From: Actinomycetospora sp. NBRC 106375
GTDB taxonomy: Bacteria > Actinomycetota > Actinomycetes > Mycobacteriales > Pseudonocardiaceae
DNA length: 64,000 nucleotides
Reading direction: 5' to 3'
Assembly: GCF_030269665.1 (NCBI RefSeq)
Contig: NZ_BSTS01000012.1
Location: forward strand, 124,001-188,000
Shown here: piece after piece, positions 53,381 to 61,477 of the stretch
Layout: each line of letters opens with the position of its first letter
Position numbering within the stretch: position 1 is the first letter of the stretch
Program-made: the position numbers and the translations under genes
Notes under the pieces: generated by a model
Database searches by the model: none
Told to the model about the DNA's origin: nothing
The model's input: only the letters and a program-made list of their open reading frames with translations

Positions 53381-53908
53381 GTGGAGACGCGCGCGAGCCG
53401 CCAGGTCTACGCCAACCCCTGGATGACGCTCCGCGAGGACGCGATCCGGCGCCCCGACGGCGCCGACGGCATCTACGCCGTGGTCGACAAGCCCGACTAC
53501 GCGCTGGTCCTGGCCCTCGACGACGACCACCTCGCCATGGTCGAGCAGTACCGCTACCCGCTCGGCGTGCGGCGCTGGGAGTTCCCGCAGGGCACCGCGC
53601 CCGACCGCGCCGAGATGCCGCCCGAGGAGCTGGCGGCGCGCGAGCTCCGCGAGGAGACGGGCCTGCGGGCGGGCACGTTCACCTACCTCGGCCTGCTCGA
53701 CGTCGCTCCCGGTCTGTCCTCCCAGCGCGGCCGCGCGTTCCTCGCGACCGACCTCACGGCGGGCGAGCCCGAGCGCGAGGACACCGAGGCCGACATGCGC
53801 TTCGCCTGGGTGCCGCGCGCGGAGTTCGAGGCCCGTGCCCGGGCGGGCGAGATCACCGACGCCCAGACCCTCGCCGCCTACGCCCTGCTGATGCTCCGCG
53901 GCGACTGA
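53381..53908 (+). CDS. Nudix hydrolase (ADP-ribose pyrophosphatase-like)
   Basis: 175 residues from GTG at 53381. Nudix box GTAPDRAEMPPEELAARE followed by LREETGL, with all metal-binding Glu residues. The preceding AMVEQYRYPLGVRRWEFPQG is typical of the ADP-sugar pyrophosphatase branch. It probably cleaves ADP-ribose or similar. In-frame ATGs at 53354 and 53357 lie before the GGGCACGAT promoter-like hexamer, so they are less likely starts. Divergent from the b-like gene. Confidence 0.86.
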   Translation: METRASRQVYANPWMTLREDAIRRPDGADGIYAVVDKPDYALVLALDDDHLAMVEQYRYPLGVRRWEFPQGTAPDRAEMPPEELAARELREETGLRAGTFTYLGLLDVAPGLSSQRGRAFLATDLTAGEPEREDTEADMRFAWVPRAEFEARARAGEITDAQTLAAYALLMLRGD

Positions 53909-53938
53909 CGGGCACAGGGGAACGGGCACAGTGGGGAC

Positions 53939-54844
53939 ATGTCGCTGGTGCGTCTCGGTCCGCTGTCGGTCCCCACGCCGGGTGAGGTGGTGGAGAACGG
54001 CCGCGCGCTCGCGGGATGGGTCGGCGAGGTCGTCGACGTCGGCGCGCGCCTGCCCGGGCGCGTCGACGCCCTGCTCGACGAGGTGACGCGCCTGGTCGGC
54101 GTGCTGGGGCTCCTGGCCGGACGCGTCGAGGGCCTCGTCGACCGCGCCGACGGGATCGTCGGACGGATCGACGGCGTCATCACCGAGGCCGGGCGCATCA
54201 CCGACGGCGCGAACGACGTCGTCGGCTCGGCCCGCACGATCACCAGCGGCGCGGAGGAGGTCGTCGGCAGCGCCCGGAAGATCACCCTGGGGGCGGAGGA
54301 GGTCGTCGGCTCCGCGCGGTCGATCACCAGCGGCGCCGACGAGGTCGTCGCCTCGGCCCGGCTGATCACCAGCGGCGCCGAGGAGGTCGTGACGTCGGCG
54401 CGCGCGATCACGGGCGGGGCGAGCGAGGTCGTCGACTCCGCGCGGTCCATCACGAGCGGCGCCGAGGGCGTCGTCGGCGACGCGAAGGGCATCACCGAGG
54501 GCGCGCGGGAGATCGTCGAGGGCGCCGGCGCCACGAGCCGCTCGGCCCAGGAGCTGCTGGACCTCTACCGGCCGATGCTCGAGCGCGGCGCCCCGCTGGC
54601 CGGCAAGTTCGTGGACGAGCTGAGCCCGGAGGAGGTCGACGCGGCGATCAAGCTGGTCGACCAGATGCCGCAGTTCACCGAGCACATGGTCACCGACATC
54701 ATGCCGATCCTCGCGACGCTCGACCGCGTCGGACCGGACCTCCACGAGCTGCTCGACGTCACCAAGGACCTCCGCCAGGCCATCGACGGCATCCCGGGCT
54801 TCTCGTTCCTCAAGCGCCGGGGCGCCCGCGACGACGACGAGTAG
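53939..54844 (+). CDS. Conserved protein with eight 14-residue repeats
   Basis: 301 residues. N-terminal part (1-85) amphipathic helical, then residues about 87-198 contain eight consecutive 14-residue units of the type ITSGAEEVVGSARK. The C-terminal domain (AGKFVDELSPEEVDAAIKLVDQMPQ through LPDLHELLDV-like helices to a charged end) is conserved among actinobacteria. Homologues I recall have fewer repeats and are sometimes mislabelled as Rubisco large subunit. A 14-residue period fits an amphipathic helix of paired heptads. No signal peptide, membrane segment or enzyme motif. Function unknown; membrane- or granule-surface binding is possible. Confidence 0.75.
   Translation: MSLVRLGPLSVPTPGEVVENGRALAGWVGEVVDVGARLPGRVDALLDEVTRLVGVLGLLAGRVEGLVDRADGIVGRIDGVITEAGRITDGANDVVGSARTITSGAEEVVGSARKITLGAEEVVGSARSITSGADEVVASARLITSGAEEVVTSARAITGGASEVVDSARSITSGAEGVVGDAKGITEGAREIVEGAGATSRSAQELLDLYRPMLERGAPLAGKFVDELSPEEVDAAIKLVDQMPQFTEHMVTDIMPILATLDRVGPDLHELLDVTKDLRQAIDGIPGFSFLKRRGARDDDE
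54197..54532 (+). repeat. Eight tandem 42-bp coding repeats
   Basis: Units start at 54197, 54239, 54281, 54323, 54365, 54407, 54449 and 54491, each with ATCAC at its start. The middle ones are the most alike, and the first and last are diverged, the usual picture of expansion from inside. Confidence 0.9.
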
Positions 54845-54847
54845 CCG

Positions 54848-55240
54848 TCAGCCCGGGATCACGGCCTGCGTCTGGGTGGTCCGGGCGACGAGGCGGCCGC
54901 GGTCGTCGGTGAGGTCGGTCTGCACGACGACCTGGGTGCGCCCACGGTGCACGGGGCGCGCCGTCGCCCGCACGTCGGAGCCCGACACCGCGCGCAGCAG
55001 GTGGGTGCCGGACTGCGTCGTCGCCGTGCGGGCGCCGGGCGGGAGGCCGAGGAACGCGCACACCGCGCCGGCGGTGTCGGCGAGCGTCATCACCGCGCCG
55101 CCGTGCAGCAGGCCGCCGAGGGTCGTGTTCGTGTCCGACCAGGGCAGGACCGCGACGGTCTCGTCGGCGTCGGCGGTCTCGATCCGCATCCCGAGGGCGA
55201 CGGCGAAGGGCATGGCGGCGACGAGCTCGTCGGGGGTCAC
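54848..55240 (-). CDS. Hotdog-fold thioesterase (PaaI-like)
   Basis: 130 residues, GTG start. LGGLLHGGAVMTLADTAGA is the PaaI/4HBT signature with the HGG turn and catalytic Asp region; the end DDRGRLVARTTQTQAVI completes the hotdog sheet. It probably hydrolyses an acyl- or aroyl-CoA. Convergent with the 14-residue-repeat gene, three bases apart. Confidence 0.87.
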   Translation of the reverse strand: MTPDELVAAMPFAVALGMRIETADADETVAVLPWSDTNTTLGGLLHGGAVMTLADTAGAVCAFLGLPPGARTATTQSGTHLLRAVSGSDVRATARPVHRGRTQVVVQTDLTDDRGRLVARTTQTQAVIPG

Positions 55241-55362
55241 GGGCTCCAGCGTCGACCCGCGCGGCGCTGATCGTCCATGACCTGCGAGGTCATCGACCCG
55301 GCTACCGCGGCCGGGCCAGTGTCGAGGGACCCACCGACCCCGTACCGACCAGGGAGGTCCCC

Positions 55363-55722
55363 ATGGACGCCACGACCACCGTCGACCGCTACCTCGCCGC
55401 CTGGAACGCGACCGACCCCGCTGCCCGCCAGGAGGCGGTCGCCGCCGTCTTCACCCCGGACGCCCGCTACGTCGACCCGCTGGCCGACGTCACCGGGCAC
55501 GACGGCGTCGACGCCCTCATCGCCGGCGCGCAGCAGCAGTTCGCGGGCCTGGAGTTCTCGCGCGGCGAGCTGGTGGACGCCCACCACGACGTCGTCCGGT
55601 TCACCTGGCACCTCGGACCCGCCGGTGCCGAGCCCGTGGTCGTCGGGTTCGACGTCGCGGAGATCGCCGAGGACGGCCGCCTGCGCACCGTCCACGGGTT
55701 CCTCGACAAGGTGCCGAGCTGA
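55363..55722 (+). CDS. SnoaL-like (NTF2 fold) protein
   Basis: 119 residues with a clear GGGAGG ribosome site. N-terminal helix TVDRYLAAWNATDPAAR, AVFTPDARYVDPL and FDVAEIAEDGRLRTVHGFLD match the SnoaL-like/NTF2 fold of small hydrolases, isomerases or ligand binders. No specific catalytic pair is evident. Convergent with meaA, one base apart. Function unknown. Confidence 0.75.
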   Translation: MDATTTVDRYLAAWNATDPAARQEAVAAVFTPDARYVDPLADVTGHDGVDALIAGAQQQFAGLEFSRGELVDAHHDVVRFTWHLGPAGAEPVVVGFDVAEIAEDGRLRTVHGFLDKVPS

Positions 55723-55723
55723 C

Positions 55724-57754
55724 TCAGCCGCCCGCGACGGGTGCCGGCGACGGCGAGTCGAGCCCGTTCGCCTCCCGCACGACGTCGACGAACTCGCCCA
55801 TGATCCCGGTCAGCGAGTAGGTCTTCGGCGTGACGACGCGCTGCACACCGAGGCGCTGCAGCTGGTCGGCGTCGTTGGGCGGGATGATCCCGCCGACGAC
55901 GACCGGGATGTCGTCGGCGCCCGCGCGGGCGAGCCCGTCGAGCACCGCGGGGACGACCTGCAGGTGCGAGCCCGAGAGCACCGACAGGCCCACGACGTGC
56001 ACGCCCTCCTGCACCGCCGCCGCGACGATCTCGGCGGGGGTCAGGCGGATGCCCTGGTAGATCACCTCGAAGCCGGCGTCGCGCGCGCGGACGGCGATCT
56101 GCTCGGCGCCGTTGGAGTGGCCGTCGAGACCGGGCTTGCCGACGAGCATGCGCAGCGACGACACGCCCATCTCCTCCGCGGTGCGTCGCACGCGCGCCCG
56201 CACGTCGGCGAGCTCCTCGGGCGCCTCGCCGGCCCCCGAGGTCGCGCCCGACACGCCCGTCGGGGCCCGGTAGGACCCGAACACGTCGCGCAGCGCGGCC
56301 GCCCACTCGCCGGTCGTCACGCCCGCGCGGGCGCACTCGAGCGTGGCCTCCATGAGGTTCTCGTCGCCGCGGGTGGCCTCCTGCAGGCGCGTCATGGCGG
56401 CGTCGGCGGCCTCCTGGTCGCGCGACGAGCGCCACTCCTGCACCGCGCGGGACGCCTCGTCCTCCACCGACCTGTCGACGGTGAAGATCGCCTCGGCGCC
56501 CTCGGCCTGCAGCGGGCTGGGCTCGGTGGAGGTGAACCTGTTGACCCCGACGACGACGTCCTCGCCGGACTCCAGCCGCTGGCGGCGCGCCGCGAGCGAC
56601 GACACGAGCTGGGACTTCATGTAGCCGGAGTCGACGGCCGGCACGGCCCCGCCCATCTCGGCGACCTTGGCCATCTCGGCGCGGGCGCCCTCGACGATCG
56701 CGCCGGTCTTGGCCTCCATGACGTGCGAGCCGGCAAAGATGTCGTCGTGGTCGAGCAGGTCGGTCTCGTAGGCCAGCACCTGCTGCATCCGCAGCGCCCA
56801 CTGCTGGTCCCACGGGCGCGGCAGGCCGAGGGCCTCGTTCCACGCCGGCAGCTGGACCGCGCGGGCGCGGGCGTCCTTGGACAGCGTCACCGCGAGCATC
56901 TCGAGGACGATGCGCTGCACGTTGTTCTCGGGCTGCGCCTCGGTGAGGCCCAGCGAGTTGACCTGCACGCCGTAGCGGAACCGCCGCATCTTGGCGTCGG
57001 TCACCCCGTAGCGCTCCCGGCAGAGCTCGTCCCAGAGCTGGGCGAAGGCGCGGAGCTTCGCGATCTCCTCGATGAAGTGGAGCCCGGCGTTGACGAAGAA
57101 CGAGATGCGCCCGACGACGGTGCCGAAGTCCTCCTCGGGCACCTGGCCGGAGTCGCGGACCGCGTCGAGCACGGCGATCGCGGTCGAGAGCGTGTAGGCG
57201 ACCTCCTGCGTCGGCGTCGCCCCCGCCTCCTGCAGGTGGTAGCTGCAGATGTTGATCGGGTTCCACTTGGGGACGTTCGTGTAGGTCCAGGCGATCATGT
57301 CGGTGATCAGCCGGACGCTCGGCGCGGGCGGGAAGGCGTAGGTCCCGCGCGAGAGGTACTCCTTGACGATGTCGTTCTGCGTGGTGCCCGCCAGCTTCGC
57401 GCGGTCGGCGCCCTGCTCGTCGGCGACGGTGACGTAGAGCGCGAGCATCCACATCGCCGTCGCGTTGATCGTCATCGAGGTGTTGGCCTCGTCGAGCGGG
57501 ATCCCGTCGAAGAGCGCCCGCATGTCGCCGATGTGCGACACCGGCACGCCGACCTTGCCGACCTCGCCCTTCGCCAGCTCGGCGTCGGGGTCGTAGCCGG
57601 TCTGCGTGGGCAGGTCGAAGGCGACCGAGAGCCCGGTCTGGCCCTTCTCCAGGTTGCGCCGGTAGAGCTCGTTCGAGGCCCGCGCCGACGAGTGGCCGGC
57701 GTAGGTCCGCATGACCCACGGCCGGTCGCGGGAGTCGTCGCTGGGGTACGGCAC
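55724..57754 (-). CDS. meaA: Ethylmalonyl-CoA mutase (MeaA/Ecm)
   Basis: 676 residues, GTG start after GGAGGT. N-terminal acyl-CoA mutase barrel beginning RPWVMRTYAGHSSARASNEL, with FDLPTQTGYDPD, and a C-terminal cobalamin domain with GLDGHSNGAEQIA (the His that ligates cobalt) and VVGLSVLSGSHL. The S-N-G in the B12 motif and the N terminus match MeaA/Ecm and not methylmalonyl-CoA mutase (which has DGHDRG). It converts ethylmalonyl-CoA to methylsuccinyl-CoA. Partners in the window are ccr, mce, meaB and an adenosyltransferase. Confidence 0.94.
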   Translation of the reverse strand: MPYPSDDSRDRPWVMRTYAGHSSARASNELYRRNLEKGQTGLSVAFDLPTQTGYDPDAELAKGEVGKVGVPVSHIGDMRALFDGIPLDEANTSMTINATAMWMLALYVTVADEQGADRAKLAGTTQNDIVKEYLSRGTYAFPPAPSVRLITDMIAWTYTNVPKWNPINICSYHLQEAGATPTQEVAYTLSTAIAVLDAVRDSGQVPEEDFGTVVGRISFFVNAGLHFIEEIAKLRAFAQLWDELCRERYGVTDAKMRRFRYGVQVNSLGLTEAQPENNVQRIVLEMLAVTLSKDARARAVQLPAWNEALGLPRPWDQQWALRMQQVLAYETDLLDHDDIFAGSHVMEAKTGAIVEGARAEMAKVAEMGGAVPAVDSGYMKSQLVSSLAARRQRLESGEDVVVGVNRFTSTEPSPLQAEGAEAIFTVDRSVEDEASRAVQEWRSSRDQEAADAAMTRLQEATRGDENLMEATLECARAGVTTGEWAAALRDVFGSYRAPTGVSGATSGAGEAPEELADVRARVRRTAEEMGVSSLRMLVGKPGLDGHSNGAEQIAVRARDAGFEVIYQGIRLTPAEIVAAAVQEGVHVVGLSVLSGSHLQVVPAVLDGLARAGADDIPVVVGGIIPPNDADQLQRLGVQRVVTPKTYSLTGIMGEFVDVVREANGLDSPSPAPVAGG

Positions 57755-57879
57755 GAGTGAGCACCTCCGCTGCGTGTCGTCACCTCCGCGGGTGACCCGC
57801 TGATGTTACCGACGGGTCGGGGTGTGGGGTCGCGGTGTGGGATGCCGTCAGCCACAGGATCGGTCAGGTGGGACGCGCA

Positions 57880-57931
57880 GCGGAGCGGAGCTGGACCATC
57901 CGTCAGCGCCCGCGCGGAGCGGAGCCGGACC
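57880..57931. repeat. 18-bp direct repeat upstream of a small membrane protein
   Basis: GCGGAGCGGAGCYGGACC occurs at 57880-57897 and 57914-57931 with one mismatch and a 34-bp spacing, in the gap before 57947. It may be a regulatory site or a remnant repeat. Confidence 0.5.
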
Positions 57932-57946
57932 GGTCACACTGACGGG

Positions 57947-58243
57947 ATGGTCGGCGACATCACCCCGATTCTCCTGGCGATCTCGCTGCTCATCCTGCTC
58001 GCCGGCGTCCTGCGCTACACGTTCGGCCGCGGCCCCACCGGCGCCCTGCCCGACGAGAACGGCGACCTCGGCCTGCTCGAGACCGTCGCCACCGTCCCCA
58101 CCCGCGAGGCCGCCGACGTCCTCGTCGCGAAGCTGGCGCGCGAGAAGGTGCGGGTGACGGTGAGCCGCGGCGAGGACGGCTGGCGCCTGCTCGCCTTCCC
58201 GGCCGACGCCGCCGACGCCCGCGTGGTCCTCCACAGCATGTGA
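57947..58243 (+). CDS. Small single-pass membrane protein, DUF2007-like tail
   Basis: 98 residues. One hydrophobic helix at about 5-22 (ITPILLAISLLILLAGVLRY), then a cytoplasmic ACT-like module TREAADVLVAKLAREKVRVTV followed by FPADAADARVVLHSM, resembling DUF2007 (putative signal-transducing) proteins. Function unknown. Its stop codon lies in a perfect palindrome. Confidence 0.65.
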   Translation: MVGDITPILLAISLLILLAGVLRYTFGRGPTGALPDENGDLGLLETVATVPTREAADVLVAKLAREKVRVTVSRGEDGWRLLAFPADAADARVVLHSM

Positions 58244-58279
58244 GCAGTTGGCGCCCCCATGGGGGCGCCAACTGCTCAC
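58240..58279. terminator. Perfect 40-nt palindrome family B
   Basis: GTGAGCAGTTGGCGCCCCCA (58240-58259) is followed directly by its exact reverse complement (58260-58279), with CCATGG at the centre. The outer 18 bp equal the copy at 7387-7426. It sits between convergent genes and contains the TGA stop of the plus-strand gene. Likely a bidirectional terminator. Confidence 0.8.
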
Positions 58280-58284
58280 ACGGG

Positions 58285-59553
58285 TCAGCGGACGGGCGGG
58301 GCCACGATCCGCTCGATGGCGCCGCCGAGGGCGGCGAGGTTCTCGACGAACAGCGGGTAGCCGCGGTCGATGTGGGCGACGTCCCAGACCTCGGTGGCCC
58401 CGTCCGCGCACAGCCCCGCGAGCACGAGGCCCGCCCCGGCCCGGATGTCCGAGGCCCACACCGGCGCCGACGAGAGGCGCCGCACGCCGCGGACGACGGC
58501 GTGGTGCCCGTCGGTGCGGGCGTCCGCGCCCAGGCGGACCATCTCCTCGACGAACCTGAAGCGCCCCTCGAACACGTTCTCGGTGATCATCGAGGTGCCC
58601 TCGGAGATGGCGGAGAGGGCGATGGCCATGGGCTGCAGGTCGGTGGCGAAGCCCGGGTAGGGCAGCGTCACCCAGTCCACCGAGCGCGGCCGGCCGGCCA
58701 TCAGCACACGGAAGCCGTCGGGGTTCGCCGAGACCTCGGCGCCGGCCTGCCCCAGACGGTCGAGCACGAGGTCGAGGTGGTGGGGGTCGACGCCGTGGAC
58801 GGTGACGTCCCCGCCGGCCATCGCGGCCGCGAAACCCCAGGTCGCGCCGACGATCCGGTCGCCGATGACGCGGTGCGTCGTGGGCGTGAGCGCGCCGCCG
58901 CCGTGCACCGTGAGCGTCGAGGTGCCACCGCCCTCGATCTTGGCGCCCATCTGCTGGAGCATCGTCACGAGGTCGACGATCTCGGGCTCGCGCGCCGCGT
59001 TGTCGATCACCGTCGTGCCCTCGGCGAACACGGCCGCCATGAGGATGTTCTCGGTGGCCCCGACGCTCGGGAAGTCGAGCCAGATCTGGGCGCCGCGCAG
59101 GGTCTCCGCGCCCGCGACGACGCAGCCGTGGTTGATCTCGCTCGACGCACCGAGCAGGCGCAGCCCGGCCTGGTGCATGTCCAGGGGACGCGAGCCGATC
59201 GCGTCGCCCCCGGGCAGCGGCACGACGGCGCGGCGGCAGCGGGCGACCAGCGGACCGAGCACGCACACCGAGGCGCGCAGCCGCGACACCGACCGGTAGT
59301 CGGCCTCGGGCGCCAGCTCGCGCGGCACGTCGATCGTCACCGTGTCGCCCGCCACGGCCACGGCGCACCCGAGGCTGCGCAGCACGTCGGCCATGAGGGG
59401 GACGTCGAGGATCTCCGGGCAGTTCGTGATGACCGTCCGGCCCTCGGCCAGCAGCGCGGCCGCCATCAGCTTGAGCACGCTGTTCTTGGCGCCGACGACG
59501 TCGACCGCGCCCTCCAGCGGCCCGGAGCCCTGCACCACGAAGTGCTCGTTCAT
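58285..59553 (-). CDS. murA: UDP-GlcNAc enolpyruvyl transferase MurA, fosfomycin-resistant type
   Basis: 422 residues. First committed step of peptidoglycan synthesis: PEP plus UDP-GlcNAc. N-terminal [25 protein letters not shown], and the active-site loop [14 protein letters not shown]. Position 117 is Asp where most bacteria have the Cys that fosfomycin alkylates (LPGGCTIG). M. tuberculosis MurA has the same Asp117, so natural fosfomycin resistance is expected. ATG at 59553. Divergent from the adenosyltransferase as in Rv1314c/Rv1315. Confidence 0.95.
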   Translation of the reverse strand: MNEHFVVQGSGPLEGAVDVVGAKNSVLKLMAAALLAEGRTVITNCPEILDVPLMADVLRSLGCAVAVAGDTVTIDVPRELAPEADYRSVSRLRASVCVLGPLVARCRRAVVPLPGGDAIGSRPLDMHQAGLRLLGASSEINHGCVVAGAETLRGAQIWLDFPSVGATENILMAAVFAEGTTVIDNAAREPEIVDLVTMLQQMGAKIEGGGTSTLTVHGGGALTPTTHRVIGDRIVGATWGFAAAMAGGDVTVHGVDPHHLDLVLDRLGQAGAEVSANPDGFRVLMAGRPRSVDWVTLPYPGFATDLQPMAIALSAISEGTSMITENVFEGRFRFVEEMVRLGADARTDGHHAVVRGVRRLSSAPVWASDIRAGAGLVLAGLCADGATEVWDVAHIDRGYPLFVENLAALGGAIERIVAPPVR

Positions 59554-59696
59554 CGCGCGGGGACGCTACCCGCCCACCGGCGAGGCCCCGTCGGCGGAGC
59601 GCGGTGCGTCCGAACGGACGGGGCGGCGGGGGCAACGGCCACGCTCGCCCGGGACCACGTCGGTGCTCGCGGCCGCCGACCACCTCGCGCCGTCCC

Positions 59697-59702
59697 TAGA
59701 CT
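59697..59702 (+). promoter_or_regulatory. Candidate -10 of the adenosyltransferase gene
   Basis: TAGACT lies 6 nt before GTG at 59709, predicting a leaderless mRNA. Confidence 0.5.
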
Positions 59703-59708
59703 GACGCC

Positions 59709-60290
59709 GTGGCCGTTCACCTGACCCGGATCTACACGCGCACCGGCGACGACGGGACCACAGGTCTCTCGGACTTCTCGCGGGTACCCAAGACCGACCC
59801 GCGGCTGTCGGCCTACGCCGACTCCGAGGAGGCGAACGCCGCCATCGGGGTCGCGCTGTCGGTCGGGGCGCCGCCGGAGGCGATCGTCGCCCCGCTGCAG
59901 CAGATCCAGAACGACCTCTTCGACGTCGGCGCCGACCTCGCGACGCCGATCGTGGAGGACCCGGAGTACCCGCCGCTGCGCGTCACCGAGCGCCAGGTCG
60001 AGCGGCTCGAGGGCTGGTGCGACACGTTCAACGAGGGCCTGCCCAAGCTCAACTCGTTCATCCTGCCCGGCGGCACCCCGGCCGCGGCGTACCTCAACGT
60101 CGCCCGCACCGTCACCCGCCGCGCGGAGCGCAGCACCTGGGCGGTGATCGCGGCCGACCCGGAGCGCACCAGCCGGCTCCCCGCGCACTACCTCAACCGG
60201 CTCTCGGACCTGCTGTTCATCCTCGGCCGCGTCGCCAACCCGGGTGGCGACGTCCTCTGGGTGCCCGGCGGGCCCGAGGAGCAGCGCTAA
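59709..60290 (+). CDS. pduO: PduO-type cob(I)alamin adenosyltransferase
   Basis: 193 residues. TRIYTRTGDDGTTGLSD at the N terminus binds ATP, with SYADSEEANAAIG-like helix (AYADSEEANAAIG) and the conserved FILPGGTPAAAYLNVARTVTRRAER. A trimeric enzyme that makes adenosylcobalamin, the cofactor of MeaA. Orthologue of Rv1314c. Some mycobacterial enzymes have Asp where others have Asn or Glu in these loops; nothing abnormal is seen. Four-base convergent overlap with the next gene. Confidence 0.92.
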   Translation: MAVHLTRIYTRTGDDGTTGLSDFSRVPKTDPRLSAYADSEEANAAIGVALSVGAPPEAIVAPLQQIQNDLFDVGADLATPIVEDPEYPPLRVTERQVERLEGWCDTFNEGLPKLNSFILPGGTPAAAYLNVARTVTRRAERSTWAVIAADPERTSRLPAHYLNRLSDLLFILGRVANPGGDVLWVPGGPEEQR

Positions 60291-61453
60291 CCGAAGGCAC
60301 GGTCCTCGCCGCGGTAGGTCTCGGTGGTCCAGACGATCCGGTCGCCGCGGATCATGTGGTACTGCCGGACGTGCTCGGCGAGCTCGCCGGCCTTGGCGGG
60401 ACGCATCCACACGCGCTCGCCGAGCCCGGGCACGTGCTCGCCCTGCACCGGCGTCTGTACCTCCCCGGCGCCCTCGGTGCCGGTCAACCGGAGGTCCGAG
60501 CGGATCGGGCTCGGTAGCCGGGACGCCGCGGCGGGCCCCGAGGCCACCCAGCCGCCGCCGGCGAGGGTGGCGGTGCGGTCGTCGGGCCGGCGCACGACCG
60601 GCAGGGCGTAGGCGAGTGCGGGCCGCGGGCGCATGCGGGTGTAGCCGTCGAACAGCGTCGAGCCCATGAGCGCCGAGCCGGCCGCGATCTCGGTGACCGA
60701 CGGGTCCGCGCGGGTGGTCTCGACGCTGCCGCTGCCGCCGCCGTTGACGAACTCCAGGTCGGCGAGCTCCCGCACGGCCGCCACGACCGCGCCGCGGCGC
60801 TCGGCGAGCTCGGCGGCCGAGTGCCGCTGCATCCACCGGACGGCCAGATCGCGAACCCGGGAGCCGATGGCGTCCGGTACGCCCGCGATCTGGCTCTCGT
60901 AGGACATCAGCCCGACGAGGCGGAAGTTCGGCCGGTCGGCGATCGCGCGGGCGAGCGCCACGGCCGCGTCGACCGTGCGCACCGGGGAGCGCCGGGCGCC
61001 GATGTGCAGGCCCGGCACGGGACGCCACGCCGCGTCGAGGTCGAGGCACACGCGCAGCTCCGGGTGCCGGGCGCCCACGGCGTCGTCGATCAGGTCGAGG
61101 TGCGCGACGGAGTCGACCATCAGCGTGATCTCCGCCCGCGCGCCGTCGTCGAAGCCGCAGAGCGCCGCACGGTCGACCGTCGGGTAGCCGACGAGAATGT
61201 CGCTGCTGGTGCTGTTCTCCTGGTGCCAGAGCGCCTCGCGCAGCGAATAGCACATCAGCCGCCCGATGCCCGGCGGCCGGTCGACGACGTACTCGATCAG
61301 GCCGCGGCACCGCACCGACTTGGTGGCCAGGCGGATCGGGAGCCCGGCCGCGCGGGCGAGCAGGTCGTCGAGGTTGGCGTCGAAGGCGTCGAGGTCGACG
61401 ATCGCGAACGGCGGGTCGAGCTCGGCGGTGGCGCGATCCCAGCTGCTGATCAC
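60287..61453 (-). CDS. PLP-dependent alanine racemase-fold protein (amino acid deaminase/aldolase-like)
   Basis: 388 residues from GTG at 61453. AlaR-type barrel with the PLP lysine in IRLATKSVRC near 45, LVGYPTVDR, MVDSVAHLDL, and FVNGGGSGSVETT for phosphate binding. The C-terminal domain resembles D-threonine aldolase or D-serine deaminase (DSD1-like). In actinobacteria this family is often paired with an FAD-linked sugar-lactone oxidase, as here. Reaction unknown. The start codon is only 24 bp from the divergent oxidase. Confidence 0.75.
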   Translation of the reverse strand: MISSWDRATAELDPPFAIVDLDAFDANLDDLLARAAGLPIRLATKSVRCRGLIEYVVDRPPGIGRLMCYSLREALWHQENSTSSDILVGYPTVDRAALCGFDDGARAEITLMVDSVAHLDLIDDAVGARHPELRVCLDLDAAWRPVPGLHIGARRSPVRTVDAAVALARAIADRPNFRLVGLMSYESQIAGVPDAIGSRVRDLAVRWMQRHSAAELAERRGAVVAAVRELADLEFVNGGGSGSVETTRADPSVTEIAAGSALMGSTLFDGYTRMRPRPALAYALPVVRRPDDRTATLAGGGWVASGPAAASRLPSPIRSDLRLTGTEGAGEVQTPVQGEHVPGLGERVWMRPAKAGELAEHVRQYHMIRGDRIVWTTETYRGEDRAFG

Positions 61454-61460
61454 CCGCCGG

Positions 61461-61470
61461 AGGTTACGGT
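61461..61470. promoter_or_regulatory. Overlapping divergent -10 elements
   Basis: Minus strand TAACCT (61466-61461) is 7 nt from the GTG at 61453. Plus strand TACGGT (61465-61470) is 7 nt from the GTG at 61478. The hexamers overlap by two bases, so both promoters cannot easily be occupied together. Confidence 0.55.
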
Positions 61471-61477
61471 GCTCGGC

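Noticed and set aside
53939..54844. Ribulose bisphosphate carboxylase-like label for the repeat protein
   Set aside because: That label occurs in databases for this family, but no Rubisco active-site residues or fold are visible.
55724..57754. Methylmalonyl-CoA mutase large subunit
   Set aside because: The cobalamin motif DGHSNG and the N terminus match ethylmalonyl-CoA mutase; MCM has DGHDRG and a different leader.
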